Positions 1 through 9,217 of a stretch of DNA of 64,000 nt are shown one piece after another. The DNA lies in contig NZ_JBLWWF010000008.1 of the NCBI RefSeq assembly GCF_048268085.1, positions 86,048 to 150,047 on the forward strand. The letters run 5' to 3'. The position numbers were made by a program, and so were the translations under genes. How positions within the stretch are numbered: the stretch's first letter is position 1; the number at the start of each line of letters is the position of its first letter. Below the pieces are notes generated by a model. It had not been told where the DNA came from. It searched no databases and worked only from the letters and a program-made list of their open reading frames with translations. The DNA comes from Neptunicella sp048268085 (GTDB lineage Bacteria > Pseudomonadota > Gammaproteobacteria > Enterobacterales > Alteromonadaceae).

Positions 1-215
1 CAATTTTGATATGTGACATGAGCGCCTCTTTGCAAATATGCTCTTGATTGACCGTTCGCTTTTGATTGACAGTTCAAGGTTCAGCGTTAATTTTAGGGTA
101 TCATACTGTATAAACTCACCTGAGTTCTATATAAGCATTTGAATTGAAATGTAATTTACATAGAAACTACAGCGCTTATCTTGAGCTCAAGTGAACGATT
201 ACATTTCTGTATTAG

Positions 216-824
216 ATGGAATTGAAGTTGAATTTACCAATTAAACCAACCCAAGTCAGTGGCCCATTATTTATTTTACTGCTCGCCAGCTGCGGTTACC
301 TGCTAGAACCACTTTCCACTCAATGGCTTGGTTATGATCGAATATTGATTGAACAACAGCAATATTGGCGTTTATTAACCGGCAATCTATTACATACCAA
401 TCTAAATCATCTTTTACTTAATGGCGCTGGTTTAATTTTATTATGGGCATTACATGGCGAGTATTATCGCAGTATCACTTACCTAACCTTATTTAGTTTT
501 TGTGCGGTGATCTGCACCGGCGGACTTTACCTATATGCGACAGACATGATCTGGTATGTGGGACTTTCCGGGGTGCTGCATGGTTTGTTGGTATGGGGTG
601 CCTGTGTTGATATACAACACAAGATGAAATCCGGTTGGGTGCTGCTGTTAGCAGTATGGCTAAAAATTGGCTACGAACAAATTGTTGGCCCCAATGCTGA
701 AGTCGCCCAGCTGATTAATGCCAATATTGCCACAGACGCCCATTTATTTGGCGCCTGTGGCGGTTTAATCTGGATTGCCGCCAGCCTTATTTATACACGT
801 TCAAGGCAATCCCGATCTGAATAA
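216..824 (+). CDS. rrtA: Rhombosortase (rhomboid-family intramembrane serine protease)
   Basis: This is a 202-residue polytopic membrane protein of the rhomboid superfamily. The rhomboid-type segment GNLLHTNLNHLLLN lies near residues 57-70. The catalytic serine is in GLSG (Ser118), and the catalytic histidine is in DAHLFGACGG (His176). The short length and these motifs fit the rhombosortase subfamily, which processes proteins carrying a C-terminal GlyGly-CTERM signal. A likely substrate is encoded far away in this window at 50049-52787. The gene stands alone, convergent with the S9 peptidase gene (35 bp between ends). The ATG at 216 is the only good start. Family assignment is firm; the substrate link is inference from known family behaviour. 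Confidence 0.88.
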   Translation: MELKLNLPIKPTQVSGPLFILLLASCGYLLEPLSTQWLGYDRILIEQQQYWRLLTGNLLHTNLNHLLLNGAGLILLWALHGEYYRSITYLTLFSFCAVICTGGLYLYATDMIWYVGLSGVLHGLLVWGACVDIQHKMKSGWVLLLAVWLKIGYEQIVGPNAEVAQLINANIATDAHLFGACGGLIWIAASLIYTRSRQSRSE

Positions 825-859
825 CCAACAATAGTTAACCTATTCAGATCGTCTGCGAT

Positions 860-3346
860 TTATAACTCCCGCTCAAATAATTTATATATCCGCTTATATT
901 CATCCAGCCAAGAACTGGGCTGCACAAAGCCATGAGACTCTACCGGGAATAGTGCTGTTTCAAAATTATCTTTATGTAACTCAATTAAACGTTGCACCAA
1001 TCGCACGGTATCCACAAAAAATACATTACTGTCCACCATGGGCGCATTAATCAATAACGGCTTTTGCAATCCTTCAGCGAAATAAATCGGTGAGCTGCGC
1101 TCATAGGCAATAGGATCGATATCCGGGGTATTGAGGATATTAGAGGTATAGCCATGATTATAATGGGCCCAGTCAGCTACCGGACGCAACGCCGCCCCAG
1201 CCTGAAACAGATCCGGTTGGGTAAAGAGTGACATATAGGTCAAAAAGCCACCGTAAGAACCACCATAGGTACCGATACGTTGACGATCCACATGAGCATT
1301 GGCCACTAACCAGTTCACCCCATCACGTAAATCATCAACTTCCGGTTTACCCATATGCCGATAAATAGCCGTACGCCAATCACGTCCATAACCTCGAGAG
1401 GCACGATAGTCCATATCCATTACCACATAACCTTGCTGGGCTAATAAACTATGGAACATAAATTCATGAAAATAATCCGACCATCCTAAGTGGGAATTCT
1501 GTAAATACCCTGCCCCATGAGTAAACATGACTGCCTTTTTAGCGGCGCCCTGCTGAACATTTTTTGGATAATAGACTTTGGCGTAAATGGGTTGTTGAGT
1601 ATGACTTGATGGCACGGGCACAACATCGGGAACCGTCCACGGAAGATCCAGAAACGCTTTACTTACGGTATGGGTTAAACGCGTCACCTTTGCACCAGCA
1701 CTAGCTTGTTGCAAGTACAATTCAGGTGGCAAACTCAGTTTAGAATGGGTTAACAGCAATTGCTGTTGATCGGGACTTAACTGATATTCAGTCATCCCTT
1801 TTAAATCGGTTAACTGTTCGGTTTTTTTCGAATCTAACCCAACGCGATAAATCTCGTAAACACCAGGATGAGATTGATTGGCCTGGTAATAAATGTACTG
1901 GTCGTCTTGGGTAAGTGTCAGATTGTCCACCTCAAATTGACCACTGACTAATGCTTTGGCTTTTTGTCCTGGTACTTGAGTATACAAATTGGCATAACCG
2001 GATTTTTCCGACAAGTAGTACAAGGTCTCACTATTATTTAACCAGCCAAAACTGTTAAAACGATAATTAATCCATGCATCATCATGTAAACGATCTTGGC
2101 TAATGAGAGTTTTATTAGCCAGGTCTACCGTTGCTAACCAACGATCTTTATTGTCCCACGCTTCCAGCATGACGGCGACTTGATCGCCTTTTGCTTGCCA
2201 CTGAATCGCACTTCCCTGCCAATACCAGTCTTCCAGCAAAACTATATCTCTGGGTAAACGATTAGTTTGGTAAGTTTCCCCTTTACGTTGGGCATTTTCC
2301 TGTTTAACGCTGGCTAATACATCTTCGTTATAGCCGGGCAAATGGTTATAGGACAGATGTTGAGCAGTATGATTAACCAAATCCAGTAACCATAACTGAT
2401 GATTAACCGGCTTGGCATCGGCGACTCGTTGACGAGCAGGTAACGCTTTAATTCGACCGTCTTCATTGACATAACTGGGCATAATATCGCCATTATCTGT
2501 CGACTTAGGTTCTGGCTGTAACGCCAAAATCAACCATTTACCATTGGGCGATAAACTGACTTGTACGGTTTGTAATCCTTCAGGTAAGTAAAACGGCTGA
2601 CTGGCAATACTGCTATTCTGCTGGGTTAACAAACGCTGATAATTAAAATTAGCTTGGCGATCCGCGCGTTTTTGTGCCACTACTTGAATCAGTTTTTGTT
2701 GTTCAGAAGCTATGTAATCAGCTGGTTTTTCAAGTGCTTGTGGTTGTTCTTTAAATTGCCAGTCAGCCAGTTTTTCAATCATGCCATTTACGGGATCAAG
2801 GGCAAAAACCTGATCACCGGATTGATAACTTAAACGACCATCGAGTAGAAAGGTCAAATTGTCAGCATCAATATTGCCTTTACTCAGTTGTCGTACCGCG
2901 CCGTTTGGCAGGGATTTAATAAATAAATTGCCCTCAAATTGCCACGCGGCCTGTTTACCATCATGACTAAGTACCCGATTTTGATAGGCGTGCTGATGTA
3001 ACGTAGCCAAGGACACCAGCTCACCATTATCCTGCGCTCCTAACGGTTTGCGCCACAAATCCTCAATAGGCTGACCTTGACGTTTACGTGAGTAATACAC
3101 TGCATCACTATTATCTGCCCAATAGGCTTGCTCTGGTTGACGCCCTAACCAATCTGGATCTGCCATAATTTGTTCCAGCGTAATGGCACCATCCGCAGGA
3201 GTAGTTGCGGGACTCCCTTTAACGACTTGTACAGTCGCGGCAGGTTGATATTCTACTGACGATGACGGAGATTGACTCGTGGCGGCACAAGCCATTAAAG
3301 AAGCAGTGAGTAAACTGACGAACAAGAAACGCGTTGTTTTGAGCAT
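860..3346 (-). CDS. S9 family prolyl oligopeptidase-like peptidase, lipoprotein
   Basis: An 828-residue protein that begins with a lipoprotein signal (lipobox LMAC, Cys20), so it is probably anchored in the outer membrane facing the periplasm. The central region is the beta-propeller seen in the DPP-IV/acyl-aminoacyl-peptidase branch. The C-terminal 220 residues form an alpha/beta hydrolase with the nucleophile motif GGSYGGF (Ser about 697) and a catalytic His in ESHGF near the end. It would remove dipeptides or short N-terminal fragments from peptides, but the exact specificity cannot be read from sequence. The gene is divergent from the glutathione peroxidase gene, with about 205 bp of shared upstream region. 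Confidence 0.85.
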   Translation of the reverse strand: MLKTTRFLFVSLLTASLMACAATSQSPSSSVEYQPAATVQVVKGSPATTPADGAITLEQIMADPDWLGRQPEQAYWADNSDAVYYSRKRQGQPIEDLWRKPLGAQDNGELVSLATLHQHAYQNRVLSHDGKQAAWQFEGNLFIKSLPNGAVRQLSKGNIDADNLTFLLDGRLSYQSGDQVFALDPVNGMIEKLADWQFKEQPQALEKPADYIASEQQKLIQVVAQKRADRQANFNYQRLLTQQNSSIASQPFYLPEGLQTVQVSLSPNGKWLILALQPEPKSTDNGDIMPSYVNEDGRIKALPARQRVADAKPVNHQLWLLDLVNHTAQHLSYNHLPGYNEDVLASVKQENAQRKGETYQTNRLPRDIVLLEDWYWQGSAIQWQAKGDQVAVMLEAWDNKDRWLATVDLANKTLISQDRLHDDAWINYRFNSFGWLNNSETLYYLSEKSGYANLYTQVPGQKAKALVSGQFEVDNLTLTQDDQYIYYQANQSHPGVYEIYRVGLDSKKTEQLTDLKGMTEYQLSPDQQQLLLTHSKLSLPPELYLQQASAGAKVTRLTHTVSKAFLDLPWTVPDVVPVPSSHTQQPIYAKVYYPKNVQQGAAKKAVMFTHGAGYLQNSHLGWSDYFHEFMFHSLLAQQGYVVMDMDYRASRGYGRDWRTAIYRHMGKPEVDDLRDGVNWLVANAHVDRQRIGTYGGSYGGFLTYMSLFTQPDLFQAGAALRPVADWAHYNHGYTSNILNTPDIDPIAYERSSPIYFAEGLQKPLLINAPMVDSNVFFVDTVRLVQRLIELHKDNFETALFPVESHGFVQPSSWLDEYKRIYKLFEREL

Positions 3347-3551
3347 AATATTGTTTTGAATTAATACATCGGTGTCGCTATTTAACGTAAACTCGACGGG
3401 TTTGGCAAATTCAACCGCAAATCTATTCGCTGGTACTGTTAAAAGTTTGTGCCGCTGATAAATTAATTTCCATTTATTGGAAAGAAATTAGCCCAATCAC
3501 CTATCTATTCAACGACAACGGATTTTAATGCTTTGCAATTTGGAGAATATA

Positions 3552-4103
3552 ATGAAAAAACTTTTAATCGCGATTAGCCTGTTAGCCACCAGTACCGCTG
3601 CACTGGCGGAATGTCCTGATTTACTTAAATTTGTAAAACGTAAATTAAACTCACAAGAAACCGTCAACTTGTGTGAAAGCTATGCCGGTAAAACATTATT
3701 AATTGTTAATACGGCCAGCTATTGTGGCTTCACTCCCCAATTTGAAGGGCTCGAAGCACTATATGCAAAATATAAAGACAAGGGTTTTAGCGTGCTGGGG
3801 TTTCCTTCTCATGATTTTAACCAGGAAGATAATGATGAAGGTAAAACCGCTGAACTATGTGAATTGACTTACGGGGTTAAGTTTCCAATGTTTGAACCTA
3901 TTGCAGTTCGCGGTGATGACGCCGATCCGTTATACCGGATGCTGGCTAAAAAATCAGGTACCACACCTAAATGGAATTTTTATAAATACCTGATCGATGC
4001 ACAAGGCAATGTAGTTGAATCATACAGCTCAATGACCAAACCACAGGATGAAGACTTTATTGCCACGTTAGAAAAAACGTTAGCCAAACAGCAAGAAATG
4101 TAG
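3552..4103 (+). CDS. Periplasmic glutathione peroxidase family protein
   Basis: The start is taken at 3552 because GGAG stands about 7 bases before this ATG and the encoded MKKLLIAISLL begins a clean signal peptide ending ALA before ECPDL. An in-frame ATG at 3528 would put extra residues in front of the signal. The mature part is a thioredoxin-fold glutathione peroxidase: ASYCGFTP holds the peroxidatic cysteine, and WNFYKYL holds the active-site Trp and Asn. It should reduce peroxides in the periplasm, probably with thioredoxin-like donors. The usual FPCNQF block reads FPSHDF here, so the glutamine normally counted in the catalytic tetrad appears replaced. Confidence 0.85.
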   Translation: MKKLLIAISLLATSTAALAECPDLLKFVKRKLNSQETVNLCESYAGKTLLIVNTASYCGFTPQFEGLEALYAKYKDKGFSVLGFPSHDFNQEDNDEGKTAELCELTYGVKFPMFEPIAVRGDDADPLYRMLAKKSGTTPKWNFYKYLIDAQGNVVESYSSMTKPQDEDFIATLEKTLAKQQEM

Positions 4104-4165
4104 CTCTCAGAGATTACCGCTTAAGGATCTTTACCTTAGTTTTTGTTGTCTTCAGAAAATAAAAA

Positions 4166-4184
4166 AGCGCCGGTCCTCGGCGCT
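4166..4184 (-). terminator. Rho-independent terminator
   Basis: AGCGCCG pairs with CGGCGCT around a 5-base loop. Read on the minus strand it is followed by six T. The orientation fits the end of the short minus-strand reading frame at 4244-4315; it may also stop plus-strand transcripts from the peroxidase gene. Confidence 0.7.
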
Positions 4185-4243
4185 AATATTTTGATACGAC
4201 CAATATTGTGAGCTATTCAAATAAGACTTCTACCCTGATTTTT

Positions 4244-4315
4244 TTATACGTAAGCTGACATAGAGCAAAGGGTAACCACCAGTAAATAAAAACCTATCCT
4301 TAAAAATATTCTCAT
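4244..4315 (-). CDS. Possible 23-residue membrane peptide
   Basis: A 23-codon reading frame (MRIFLRIGFYLLVVTLC...) encodes a basic N-terminus and a single hydrophobic segment. The support is the excellent ribosome site AAGGAG about 6 bases before the ATG and a minus-strand terminator 60 bases past the stop. A longer in-frame reading from 4450 exists, but its extra part is not convincing. No family is recognised. It could be a small inner-membrane peptide or a leader sequence. Confidence 0.4.
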   Translation of the reverse strand: MRIFLRIGFYLLVVTLCSMSAYV

Positions 4316-4734
4316 AACGTGCTCCTTGTTTTGGTACCGACAATTTGTTGATAGTTTATATCGGTAGGGCGTAAATTTTAGAATATTTAATTTTTTTTGC
4401 CAGTTTTTCACCGATAAAAAAACGAATACGATTGCAGCAAGTTCAAGCATAAAAAATTAACTATTCGAATCAATGACTAAGGCTTACAAGATGAGTTACG
4501 CCGGCAGGATGAGCCCTATATTGTAAAGATAAACAGACGCTATCAGAGGATAGTCGCTAGAGATTCGCATCCCCCAAGATAAAAAAATCCCGCCAAAAGG
4601 CGGGATAAATATACACTCAACTTGGAACACACTTTAGCTGCAATTACTAACTGCATGAATTTAGTCCACTCGCGGCGTAATAAGTTCAACTTATTTGCCT
4701 TTATTCGTAAAAAAAATGTAAAGGCTTAATAAAG
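4316..4734. other. Intergenic stretch without a convincing gene
   Basis: Apart from the terminator at 4588-4605 and the likely promoter of the 23-codon frame, nothing is recognisable here. The sequence is A+T-rich, with no repeat or RNA gene seen. Confidence 0.6.
4588..4605 (-). terminator. Rho-independent terminator
   Basis: TCCCGCC and GGCGGGA form a 7-bp stem with an AAAA loop, followed on the minus strand by seven T. It lies 130 bases past the stop of the acyltransferase gene at 4735 and is its likely terminator. Confidence 0.75.
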
Positions 4735-5331
4735 CTAGCTTTTTTGCGGGTATTTAGCGGTGACATTGGCATAAAAATCACGCACTTTTTGCATTTCCAC
4801 ATCCAAATCATCACTCACGGGATAGCAAGGACCAAAGCCCACCACCTTGCGTTTAAAATCAAAGTAAATTAATAACAGCGGCACATTGGCCTGATTAGCA
4901 ATTTGCAAGAAACCGCTTTTCCACTGTTCAACTTTACTGCGAGTGCCTTCCGGCGCCATGGCTAACATCAAATATTCCGATTGCTCAAACTTTTCGGCTA
5001 ACTGTGCAACTAAACCATGGGAACGGGAACGCTCAATAGGGATGCCGCCAAACTTCTTCAATAACCCGGCAAAAGGCCAAATGAAAATACTGTGTTTACC
5101 AAAAAAGGATAATTTCAAACGCAAGGCAAATACCGACGCCATACCAATAACAAAATCCCAGTTTGAGGTGTGAGGCGCGACCGCCGCAACAAATTTTTTA
5201 TGTGGCGGGTATTCCCCTTCAAAAGTCCAGCCCATGAATTGTAATACTTTACAACCAAGCCATTGGGTAAATGTGTTTCCCAAACGGGGGACAGAGGCAG
5301 GAATATCCAATAATTCTAATTTTTTTGGCAT
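4735..5331 (-). CDS. PlsC-like 1-acyl-glycerol-3-phosphate acyltransferase family protein
   Basis: A 198-residue protein with the two hallmark blocks of glycerolipid acyltransferases: HTSNWD (the HX4D catalytic box, about residue 53) and EGTRSK (substrate phosphate binding, about residue 128). It is short, without a clear signal peptide or several membrane spans, and belongs to the compact PlsC-like group. It probably transfers an acyl chain to a lysophospholipid or related acceptor at the inner membrane. It is a single gene, divergent from the aminotransferase gene. The precise acceptor is not predictable. Confidence 0.82.
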   Translation of the reverse strand: MPKKLELLDIPASVPRLGNTFTQWLGCKVLQFMGWTFEGEYPPHKKFVAAVAPHTSNWDFVIGMASVFALRLKLSFFGKHSIFIWPFAGLLKKFGGIPIERSRSHGLVAQLAEKFEQSEYLMLAMAPEGTRSKVEQWKSGFLQIANQANVPLLLIYFDFKRKVVGFGPCYPVSDDLDVEMQKVRDFYANVTAKYPQKS

Positions 5332-5687
5332 AACGTCGATAATGTTCTTTGGGAATAATTTAAATTGATGAGTGATACTGTCTCAAGCAAGCAATAATGT
5401 CGAGTTATTGTCTCAATATGTCATTTTATGACCATGCGGCCACCATGATTTTCGACTCATTATGGTGGTAGTTAGCGCCGAATTTAATGCATTACGGCTA
5501 CGATTAATAACGAATTTTTCCACCTTGCCAAAAAATGGGCCGACAAGTCATATTTAATTTCAAATTGTGCTGAAAAATCACCACGTTTGTTATTATAATG
5601 CCGGGGTGTTGTTGAGCACTAAAGGCTAATAATGCACCCAATAATTCACGAATATTCTTTCCACTTATTAAATTGACCGAGGCGACC
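5332..5687. other. Divergent intergenic region, acyltransferase / aminotransferase
   Basis: This stretch of 356 bp between divergent genes must hold both promoters. No TyrR-box-like palindrome was found here, unlike upstream of phhA, tyrR and hppD. A minus-strand frame in it (5504-5689) has no ribosome site and no recognisable product. Confidence 0.5.
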
Positions 5688-6878
5688 ATGTTTGAAGTAC
5701 TTCCACAACTCCCTGCTGATCCGATTTTGGGTTTATCTGCCGCATATAAACAAGATACAAATCCACATAAAATCGATTTGGGTGTCGGTGTCTACAAAGA
5801 TGAGCAAGGTCGAACCCCTATTTTACAGGCGGTGCAAAAAGCACAACAAATACTATTAGCCAACGAAGATTCTAAAACCTATATCACTCAGCAAGGTGTG
5901 CAAGGTTATATCGACGGTATGTTGAGTTTAATTCTGGGTGCCGGCCATCCTGCTTTGCTTGAAAACCGGGTTTCTGGTGTTCAGGCTCCAGGTGGTTGTG
6001 GTGCACTGCGTATTTTGGCTGAGTTACTCACCCGTTGTGATAAAGATTTAACCGTTTGGGTCAGTGATCCTACCTGGGCTAACCATATCCCGTTAATTGG
6101 CAATGCCGGATTAACTATTAAAACTTATCCTTATTTCGATAAAGCCAATGCCTGCATCAAATTTGATCAAATGACCGATTGTTTGTCCCAAGTTAAAAAA
6201 GGCGACGTGGTGTTGTTACATGGATGCTGCCATAACCCGACTGGTGCTGATTTAACTCATGAGCAATGGCAAACCGTATTGGAAATTGCCCAGCAGACCG
6301 GCTTTGTGCCTTTTATTGATATTGCCTATCAAGGTTTTGGCGATGGTCTAGAAGAAGATGTTTACGGAGTACGTTTATTAGCTGCGAATTTACCCGAAGT
6401 GATTATTGCTGCGTCTTGCTCGAAAAACTTTGGTTTATACCGTGAGCGTGTTGGTTTGGCCGCAATGATCACGCCCAATACACAAACTCGCGATATCACT
6501 CAGTCACAAATTCAAAATGTTGCTCGGGGAATATACTCAATGCCGCCTTCATACGGTGGTGCATTGGTTGATATTATTTTAAATGATCCAGAACTTAAAT
6601 CCTTATGGATGAGCGAAGTCACGGATATGCGCGTACGGATGCAATCACTGCGCGCAATGTTAGTGAATAAATTGGTTGAAAAAGGTGCCAGTAAAGATTT
6701 TAGTTTTGTTAATCAACAAAAAGGCATGTTCTCTTTCTTGTGCATCAGCCCAGAGCAAGTTGACAAGTTGATCAATGAACACAGCGTCTATCTGGTGGGC
6801 TCTAGTCGCGTCAATATCGCTGGTATCAGCAATCAGAATGTCGATGCCTTGGCCGACGCCTTAGTCGCGGTTTTATAA
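5688..6878 (+). CDS. Aromatic amino acid / aspartate aminotransferase (class I, PLP)
   Basis: A 396-residue class I aminotransferase of the AspC/TyrB group. The N-terminal LPADPILGL, the HGCCHNPTG block and SCSKNFGLYRERVG with the PLP-binding lysine are all present. It transfers the amino group from tyrosine, phenylalanine or aspartate to 2-oxoglutarate. Next to a homogentisate pathway, the likely role is tyrosine to 4-hydroxyphenylpyruvate, the substrate of the dioxygenase at 10341-11417. The ATG at 5688 is preferred over a TTG five codons earlier because GAGG precedes it. A strong terminator follows at 6913. Whether it prefers aspartate or aromatic substrates cannot be decided by eye. Confidence 0.87.
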   Translation: MFEVLPQLPADPILGLSAAYKQDTNPHKIDLGVGVYKDEQGRTPILQAVQKAQQILLANEDSKTYITQQGVQGYIDGMLSLILGAGHPALLENRVSGVQAPGGCGALRILAELLTRCDKDLTVWVSDPTWANHIPLIGNAGLTIKTYPYFDKANACIKFDQMTDCLSQVKKGDVVLLHGCCHNPTGADLTHEQWQTVLEIAQQTGFVPFIDIAYQGFGDGLEEDVYGVRLLAANLPEVIIAASCSKNFGLYRERVGLAAMITPNTQTRDITQSQIQNVARGIYSMPPSYGGALVDIILNDPELKSLWMSEVTDMRVRMQSLRAMLVNKLVEKGASKDFSFVNQQKGMFSFLCISPEQVDKLINEHSVYLVGSSRVNIAGISNQNVDALADALVAVL

Positions 6879-6912
6879 ACCACATTTTATACATATCGAT
6901 AAAATGTTAATC

Positions 6913-6936
6913 AGGCACCTTCGGGTGCCTTTTTTG
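6913..6936 (+). terminator. Rho-independent terminator of the aminotransferase gene
   Basis: AGGCACC-TTCG-GGTGCCT is a 7-bp stem with a stable UUCG loop followed by six T, 35 bases past the stop codon. Confidence 0.9.
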
Positions 6937-7003
6937 TGCTTTTGTATCAACACAGGATATGCCAGAGTAGTACTTTGAATTTTGTTATGGGTGTCATCAG
7001 CCA

Positions 7004-7510
7004 ATGAATAAAATTAATCATTATTTATCCATGCTGTGTTTCGCTGCCGGGATCATGTTAGGCGTCCAACTGCCTAATTGGGTCAACCAGTATGTGCAAC
7101 GGGTAGATGCCCATTATCGCGAAGCTGAACTGGCCATAGCCCCTTACCAATTATTAGCCGACCAGTTGTTTGATGGATCAATGCAAGCCTTACTCGACAA
7201 GCACTTACAAAGCCATGAGCCGCTATTCAAACGTGAAGCTGAGCCTATCAGCAACCAATATCAACGGTGGCAATATCTGCAACGGTTACATCAACAATTG
7301 CAGGGAAACTTTTGGCAACAGCTACAGCAGATAACCATGCATGCCGATCAGGATATGGTTAATGAAACATTAGACAGTTATCAGGCAACAGTACCACTGA
7401 ACAGATTGGCTATCATTTGTGGTTTACTGGGTGGAATTTTAGCCAGTATCGTTTATGAATTAGTTACAGGTCTGCTTATCCGGCCGTTTAAAATAATAAA
7501 GGCTCGATAA
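7004..7510 (+). CDS. DUF2937 family inner-membrane protein
   Basis: A 168-residue protein with a hydrophobic helix at each end (about residues 8-25 and 134-152) and a glutamine-rich, probably coiled-coil middle (residues 35-125). This layout and the sequence match the DUF2937 family of gammaproteobacteria, whose function is unknown. The two membrane helices would anchor a periplasmic helical domain. The gene ends 30 bp from the convergent maiA gene. Nothing links it to tyrosine metabolism beyond position. Confidence 0.75.
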   Translation: MNKINHYLSMLCFAAGIMLGVQLPNWVNQYVQRVDAHYREAELAIAPYQLLADQLFDGSMQALLDKHLQSHEPLFKREAEPISNQYQRWQYLQRLHQQLQGNFWQQLQQITMHADQDMVNETLDSYQATVPLNRLAIICGLLGGILASIVYELVTGLLIRPFKIIKAR

Positions 7511-7540
7511 CGAGCCTACAAAGATGACATTATTGATATG

Positions 7541-8194
7541 CTATTCCGCATCCGGTTGTTTTTCCGGTGCCGCATTGGCAAAGGCCGGTAACTCGATGCA
7601 ATTCTGATAGATTCGATTAATGACCGGAAATTGTGACATATCCAAACCAACACGATGAGCGTTGTAAACTTGAGGGATTAGAAATACATCAGCCATGCTC
7701 AAATCAAAACCAAAACAATAATCTGTGGCGCTTTTCTGCAGGCGTTTTTCCATACCCTGCATACCTTTTTGCATCCAATGCCGTGCCCACTCAAACTTCC
7801 CCTGTTGTTCCAGTTGATACTGCTCACCGATATAATTCATTACCCTTAAGTTCGCTAATGGCTGAATATCACAGGCGATATCATAAGCGAGTGTACGCAC
7901 TCTGGCGCGCTCCAGACTATGGGGAGGGAGTAAACTAACCCCCTGCTGATAACGTTCATCCAGATATTCAATAATCGCCAGAGACTGATTGAGAATAATG
8001 TCTTCATCGTCATCGTATAGCGTTGGAACCAGTTCGGCCGGATTAAGGCCTTGATAATTTGCACTATGTTGTTGGCCGCCATCGCGCACCAAATGTACAG
8101 GTATTACTTCATAATCCAGCTCTTTCAGGTTTAATGCAATTCGCACCCGATAAGTGGCAGACGAACGCCAATAACCATACAATTTTAATGACAT
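7541..8194 (-). CDS. maiA: Maleylacetoacetate isomerase
   Basis: A 217-residue glutathione S-transferase zeta-class protein. The N-terminal SSATYRVRIALN carries the zeta-class SSC/SSA glutathione-binding serines, and the C-terminal helical domain includes the conserved DIACDIQPL region. It converts maleylacetoacetate to fumarylacetoacetate with glutathione as cofactor. It is the last gene of the minus-strand homogentisate operon, starting 9 bp after fahA ends. Confidence 0.93.
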   Translation of the reverse strand: MSLKLYGYWRSSATYRVRIALNLKELDYEVIPVHLVRDGGQQHSANYQGLNPAELVPTLYDDDEDIILNQSLAIIEYLDERYQQGVSLLPPHSLERARVRTLAYDIACDIQPLANLRVMNYIGEQYQLEQQGKFEWARHWMQKGMQGMEKRLQKSATDYCFGFDLSMADVFLIPQVYNAHRVGLDMSQFPVINRIYQNCIELPAFANAAPEKQPDAE

Positions 8195-8203
8195 AACTTC
8201 TCT

Positions 8204-9214
8204 CTATGCTTGTTTGACCGTTTGCTCAATAGTGCCAAAGATACACTGACCTTGATGATCCTGCATGTGAATTTTCACCTTATCACCGAAGGACATAAAA
8301 GGCGTAGTCGGCTGGCCATCGCGAATCGTTTCAATCATGCGTACTTCAGCAATACAGGAGTAGCCTACCCCACCTTCGTCTATTGCACTGCCGTGTTCGG
8401 TTCCCTGTTTATTTGATACCGTTCCCGAGCCAATAATCGCGCCTGCGCCTAAATTGCGACTCTTCGCAGCATGGGCAATAAGTTGGGCAAAATCAAAAGT
8501 CATATCTTCGCCGGCTTGCGGTTTACCGAATGGCTTATCGTTATATTCAGACAATAAAGGTAAATGCAGTTTATTTTGCTGCCAATGGTCGCTCAATTCA
8601 TCCGGAGTCACCGCGACTGGCGAAAAGGCTGAGGCGGGTTTGGATTGGAAAAAACCAAAACCTTTAGCTAACTCACCGGGAATTAATCCTCTCAACGATA
8701 CATCATTAACTAACATGACTAATTTGATATGTGAGCCAGCATGCTCAGCACGGGTTCCCATCGGCACATCATCAGTGATCACCGCAACTTCGGCTTCAAA
8801 GTCCACTCCCCATTCGTCACTCGGCAGTAAAATATCTTCTCTTGGACCAATAAAGTCATCGGAGCCTCCCTGATACATAAGCGGGTCGGTCCAAAAGCTC
8901 TCGGGAATTTCCGCCCCACGAGCTTTACGCACTAATTCAACATGGTTGACATAAGCACTACCATCGGCCCATTGAAAAGCTCTGGGTAACGGTGACTCGC
9001 ATTGAGCTTGCTCAAAAGTAAAACTGTGTGGGTGGTTGCCGCTATTAAGTTGATCGTATACTGCCGTCAATTGTGGCGCGATTAATTGCCAGTTATCCAA
9101 GGCGGCTTGTAACGTTGATGCAATCTCGGGCACCAATACGGCTTGACTTAAATCTCTACTGACGACAATCAATTGTCCGTCGCGTGAACCATTTCTTAAC
9201 GTTGCTAATTTCAT
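8204..9214 (-). CDS. fahA: Fumarylacetoacetase (fumarylacetoacetate hydrolase)
   Basis: A 336-residue FAH-superfamily protein. The metal-binding region VDFEAEVAVI (about residue 138) and the catalytic-fold blocks GAGAIIGSGTVSN and DKVKIHMQD are present. It splits fumarylacetoacetate into fumarate and acetoacetate, the final step of tyrosine degradation. The gene lies between hmgA (3 bp upstream) and maiA (9 bp downstream), so it is surely co-transcribed. The N-terminal MKLATLRNGSRDG is typical of the bacterial short form. Confidence 0.93.
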   Translation of the reverse strand: MKLATLRNGSRDGQLIVVSRDLSQAVLVPEIASTLQAALDNWQLIAPQLTAVYDQLNSGNHPHSFTFEQAQCESPLPRAFQWADGSAYVNHVELVRKARGAEIPESFWTDPLMYQGGSDDFIGPREDILLPSDEWGVDFEAEVAVITDDVPMGTRAEHAGSHIKLVMLVNDVSLRGLIPGELAKGFGFFQSKPASAFSPVAVTPDELSDHWQQNKLHLPLLSEYNDKPFGKPQAGEDMTFDFAQLIAHAAKSRNLGAGAIIGSGTVSNKQGTEHGSAIDEGGVGYSCIAEVRMIETIRDGQPTTPFMSFGDKVKIHMQDHQGQCIFGTIEQTVKQA

Positions 9215-9217
9215 AAC

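Noticed and set aside
5504..5689. 61-codon minus-strand frame before the aminotransferase
   Set aside because: It occupies the divergent promoter region, lacks a ribosome site and has no recognisable product.
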